From assembly GCF_905220565.1 (NCBI RefSeq), contig NC_059419.1, positions 10,370,670 through 10,434,669 of the forward strand: a stretch of DNA of 64,000 bases, in the 5' to 3' direction. Below, in pieces: positions 62,062-64,000 of this stretch. The DNA comes from Melitaea cinxia. Lineage: Eukaryota; Arthropoda; Insecta; Lepidoptera; Nymphalidae. Below the pieces are notes generated by a model that was not told the origin of the DNA, did not search any database, and saw only the letters and a list, made by a program, of their open reading frames with translations. The first letter of the stretch is position 1. Each line of letters begins with the position of its first letter. The translations under genes were made by a program, and so were the position numbers.

Positions 62062-62433
62062 TCAGTTTTCTTTGCAGTTTGTGGCCATATTTCTCTTCAT
62101 GAGCGCAACTGACCGACGTGTCAGGATTTTGTTTTCCGGTTTCACCACCAGAGCGTCTTTCACGACGAAAAGTATGTTGGACGATTCGTGATGCTTGTAG
62201 AACAAGTTTGTTCCACATTGCATGCACGTCAACATCTGTTGCGTTTCAACATACTTTTCCCGCTTAAGACGCATTTTTCGCCCTCGACGAGATGAAATCA
62301 AGAAGCGGTGCCACTTCTCTTCCAGCACGCGCGCCCCATCCACTTGTCTGACAGGCAGCCGGTCCAGTGTGCAGTCCAACGCTAGAGCCATATGGCCACA
62401 AATGCAAAAGTAATTGTTGGTGATATTGGACAT
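62062..62433 (-). CDS. STEEP1-like: Truncated STEEP1-like protein, U14 copy (group B)
   Basis: Protein identical to the U11 copy; promoter intact at the U14/U15 boundary (about 62490-62527). This is the last copy in the window. U15 is cut before its ORF. Confidence 0.75.
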   Translation of the reverse strand: MSNITNNYFCICGHMALALDCTLDRLPVRQVDGARVLEEKWHRFLISSRRGRKMRLKREKYVETQQMLTCMQCGTNLFYKHHESSNILFVVKDALVVKPENKILTRRSVALMKRNMATNCKEN

Positions 62434-64000
62434 CTTCTATCGTTATGTAAAAAACAAAAAATAGCACGGTAACCACGGGTAACGCAAGCGAAATGAGCCC
62501 CAAACGAACGTACCGTATCTTATATACAGAGGGGTAGGACGTTGTCTAGTGCGATCGCGTCCTGCACTAGGTAACTACGTCAGTTGTTACCTAGTGCAGT
62601 CAGTTGATGACTCATGAACATTTTAGGTACCGCCCATTTCAAAAGCTTTCCGCTGCGGGCGCTCCGTGCTGTAGATATGTAATCGAGTGAGATTCTAGAC
62701 CCCCCAGCTCTTTCTTATTTTCTAATGTAATAATATTGCGATATGGGTAAGTATCGAATCATAAGGATTTTAAAATGGTCTTTTACGATCGTAATAAAAT
62801 AATATGCATTAAATTTTTTCTTTTCAACTTTTAATAAAGAAAATAAGATATAATAAAAATAATATATAATAATATCATGTAATATGTATTAAAAAAAAAA
62901 AAAAACTTAACTACAGTTATCATTCACGCAGTACGATTTTTTTTTTCATGTAACTTGCATTAGGTACTCGCAAAATTATCCCTCTGCGTATCTGCATAAT
63001 CTATATCGTTTAAAAAAAAATGATGTTCTAGTCTGGTTATTTCTCTAGGAAATCTACAATAGAAACATTAATACAACACTCCGACAAGTAGGTATCGAAA
63101 AATTTAACATAAGATTTAAAAAAAGCAACCTTTTGTTATCTTTTATCGTTTAAGCCTTTCACCGAAAACGTAGCGTCTGCGTACCTGCAGCATCTAGAAA
63201 CTTAGTTACTTTTGTTGAAAAGAGGTTTTATTTATGAGTCATCCTTATACATTCTTTGGAAAAATATGCGTAAAACGACCTTTAAGGTAACTAAGGGAGG
63301 TATCTACCTATTTAAGTTAATAAAGTTAACGCTGTATTCGTCTAAATAGTTTTCAAGTTACCGTACTTAATTTTAGTTAGGTATGTAGGTTTGTACCTAC
63401 GTGACCGAGTTTTATTTAGATTGGACATAGTGAACTTTTTTTTAAAGAAAGATAGCTAGGCCTATGAGTAGTTACAGATTTTTTGTCGAGCTTTGAAAAA
63501 GTTCATATTCAAAAATTATAGTTTTTTTTTCATATCAATCTATGAGGTATTAGGTGGCATTTTAGATGAACATTTCCAGGCGGCTTGACATTTTCAACAT
63601 ATTCCCCTTAATCACTTTGTTAGTTGGCGAAAAACAATAGACTGACAGACGCGACCGGCAATTAGTTTTATTTATTAATAATAAGTATGTGCCTATACAT
63701 TGGAATCATTTTTTTCTTATTTCAGCGTGGAGTAAAAATATAAAATTTAGGAAATTGGAAGGGCTCTTAAGATGACTCGTCTCGAAAAGGCCGTCAACTC
63801 GTCTTTGAGGTTTTGTACCAAAACAGAAAGTCTTGTACCCTCAGTCAAGTCTGTTGAACACTTTGTTGTATTCTTTTTTTTTACAATATGCAAATGTACA
63901 ATTATGTAGGTACGAGAATGTGTTATGTTTGTGCGTAGGTACCTACTGAGACGTTCGTAATAGGTAGGTACCTAGGTACCTATGTAATTATTGACGTCGT

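Larger units (their letters stand above)
53309..64000. repeat. Tandem array block 5: units U10 (partial) to U15 (group B)
   Basis: After the transposon, U10 runs to 54501. Full units start at 54502 (2014 bp), 56516 (1994), 58510 (1993) and 60503 (2020); U15 starts at 62523 and runs off the window, so the array continues. U11-U13 are near-identical, U14-U15 form a second pair sharing 'ctgcataatctatatcg' and 'tgatgttctagtctgg', and U12 and U13 both lack the right arm of the hairpin. U10 has an internal deletion around 53590-53640. Confidence 0.97.

Overview
The window is eukaryotic and almost certainly from an insect, most likely a moth or butterfly. It is AT-rich, carries Jockey, CR1-like and BEL/Pao retroelements plus a cut-and-paste transposon remnant, and is full of TAGGTACC-type motifs. 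I see no ordinary single-copy host gene, rRNA, tRNA or CRISPR. The species and chromosome cannot be read from the sequence.

The backbone is a head-to-tail tandem array with a unit of about 1.99 kb, counted here from one 'tatacagagg' to the next. Near-complete units start at 5931, 7919, 12761, 20172, 22159, 24146, 26135, 28123, 54502, 56516, 58510, 60503 and 62523, with partial or broken units at 35403, 44280, 51091 and 53309. Every near-complete unit that reaches the right place carries, on the minus strand, a 120-123 codon ORF that matches the conserved core of STEEP1 (CXorf56/UPF0428, 'STING ER exit protein'). It keeps a C-x-C / C-x-x-C zinc site and lacks the family's N-terminus and C-terminal coiled coil. 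Thirteen open copies and one decayed copy are present. The ORF is preceded by a TATA box and an initiator with canonical spacing, then by a long dyad hairpin and an AP-1-like site. On the opposite strand each unit keeps a consensus 5' and 3' splice-site pair.

The array is interrupted as follows. 1-5930: a minus-strand Jockey element (copy 1, cut by the window edge) split by a plus-strand CR1-like element with a PHD-finger ORF1. 8852-11677: a 5'-truncated Jockey-like element with a 10-bp target duplication. 14741-20168: Jockey copy 2, ORF2 broken by a small insertion. 30093-35402: Jockey copy 3, full length with two intact ORFs and a 12-bp target duplication. 36278-42985: a BEL/Pao element with an intact 1739-codon polyprotein, its right LTR cut short. 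42986-44280: a scrambled junction with an inverted array fragment and pieces of two other retroelements. 44280-51090: a decayed unit plus Jockey copy 4, itself invaded by two LINE fragments. 51210-53308: a DNA transposon remnant with 28-bp inverted repeats.

Units fall into sequence groups: A (U1-U8, with a sub-variant at 12344 and 14319) and B (from 35403 rightward). Jockey copies 1 and 2 sit at the TATA box of the STEEP1-like gene, and copies 3 and 4 sit at its initiator. A tandem array of truncated copies of a host gene packed with same-strand retroelements resembles loci that make small RNAs against a parental gene, or a heterochromatic (possibly W-linked) multicopy gene family. That reading is inference; the array, the homology and the promoter layout are visible in the sequence.
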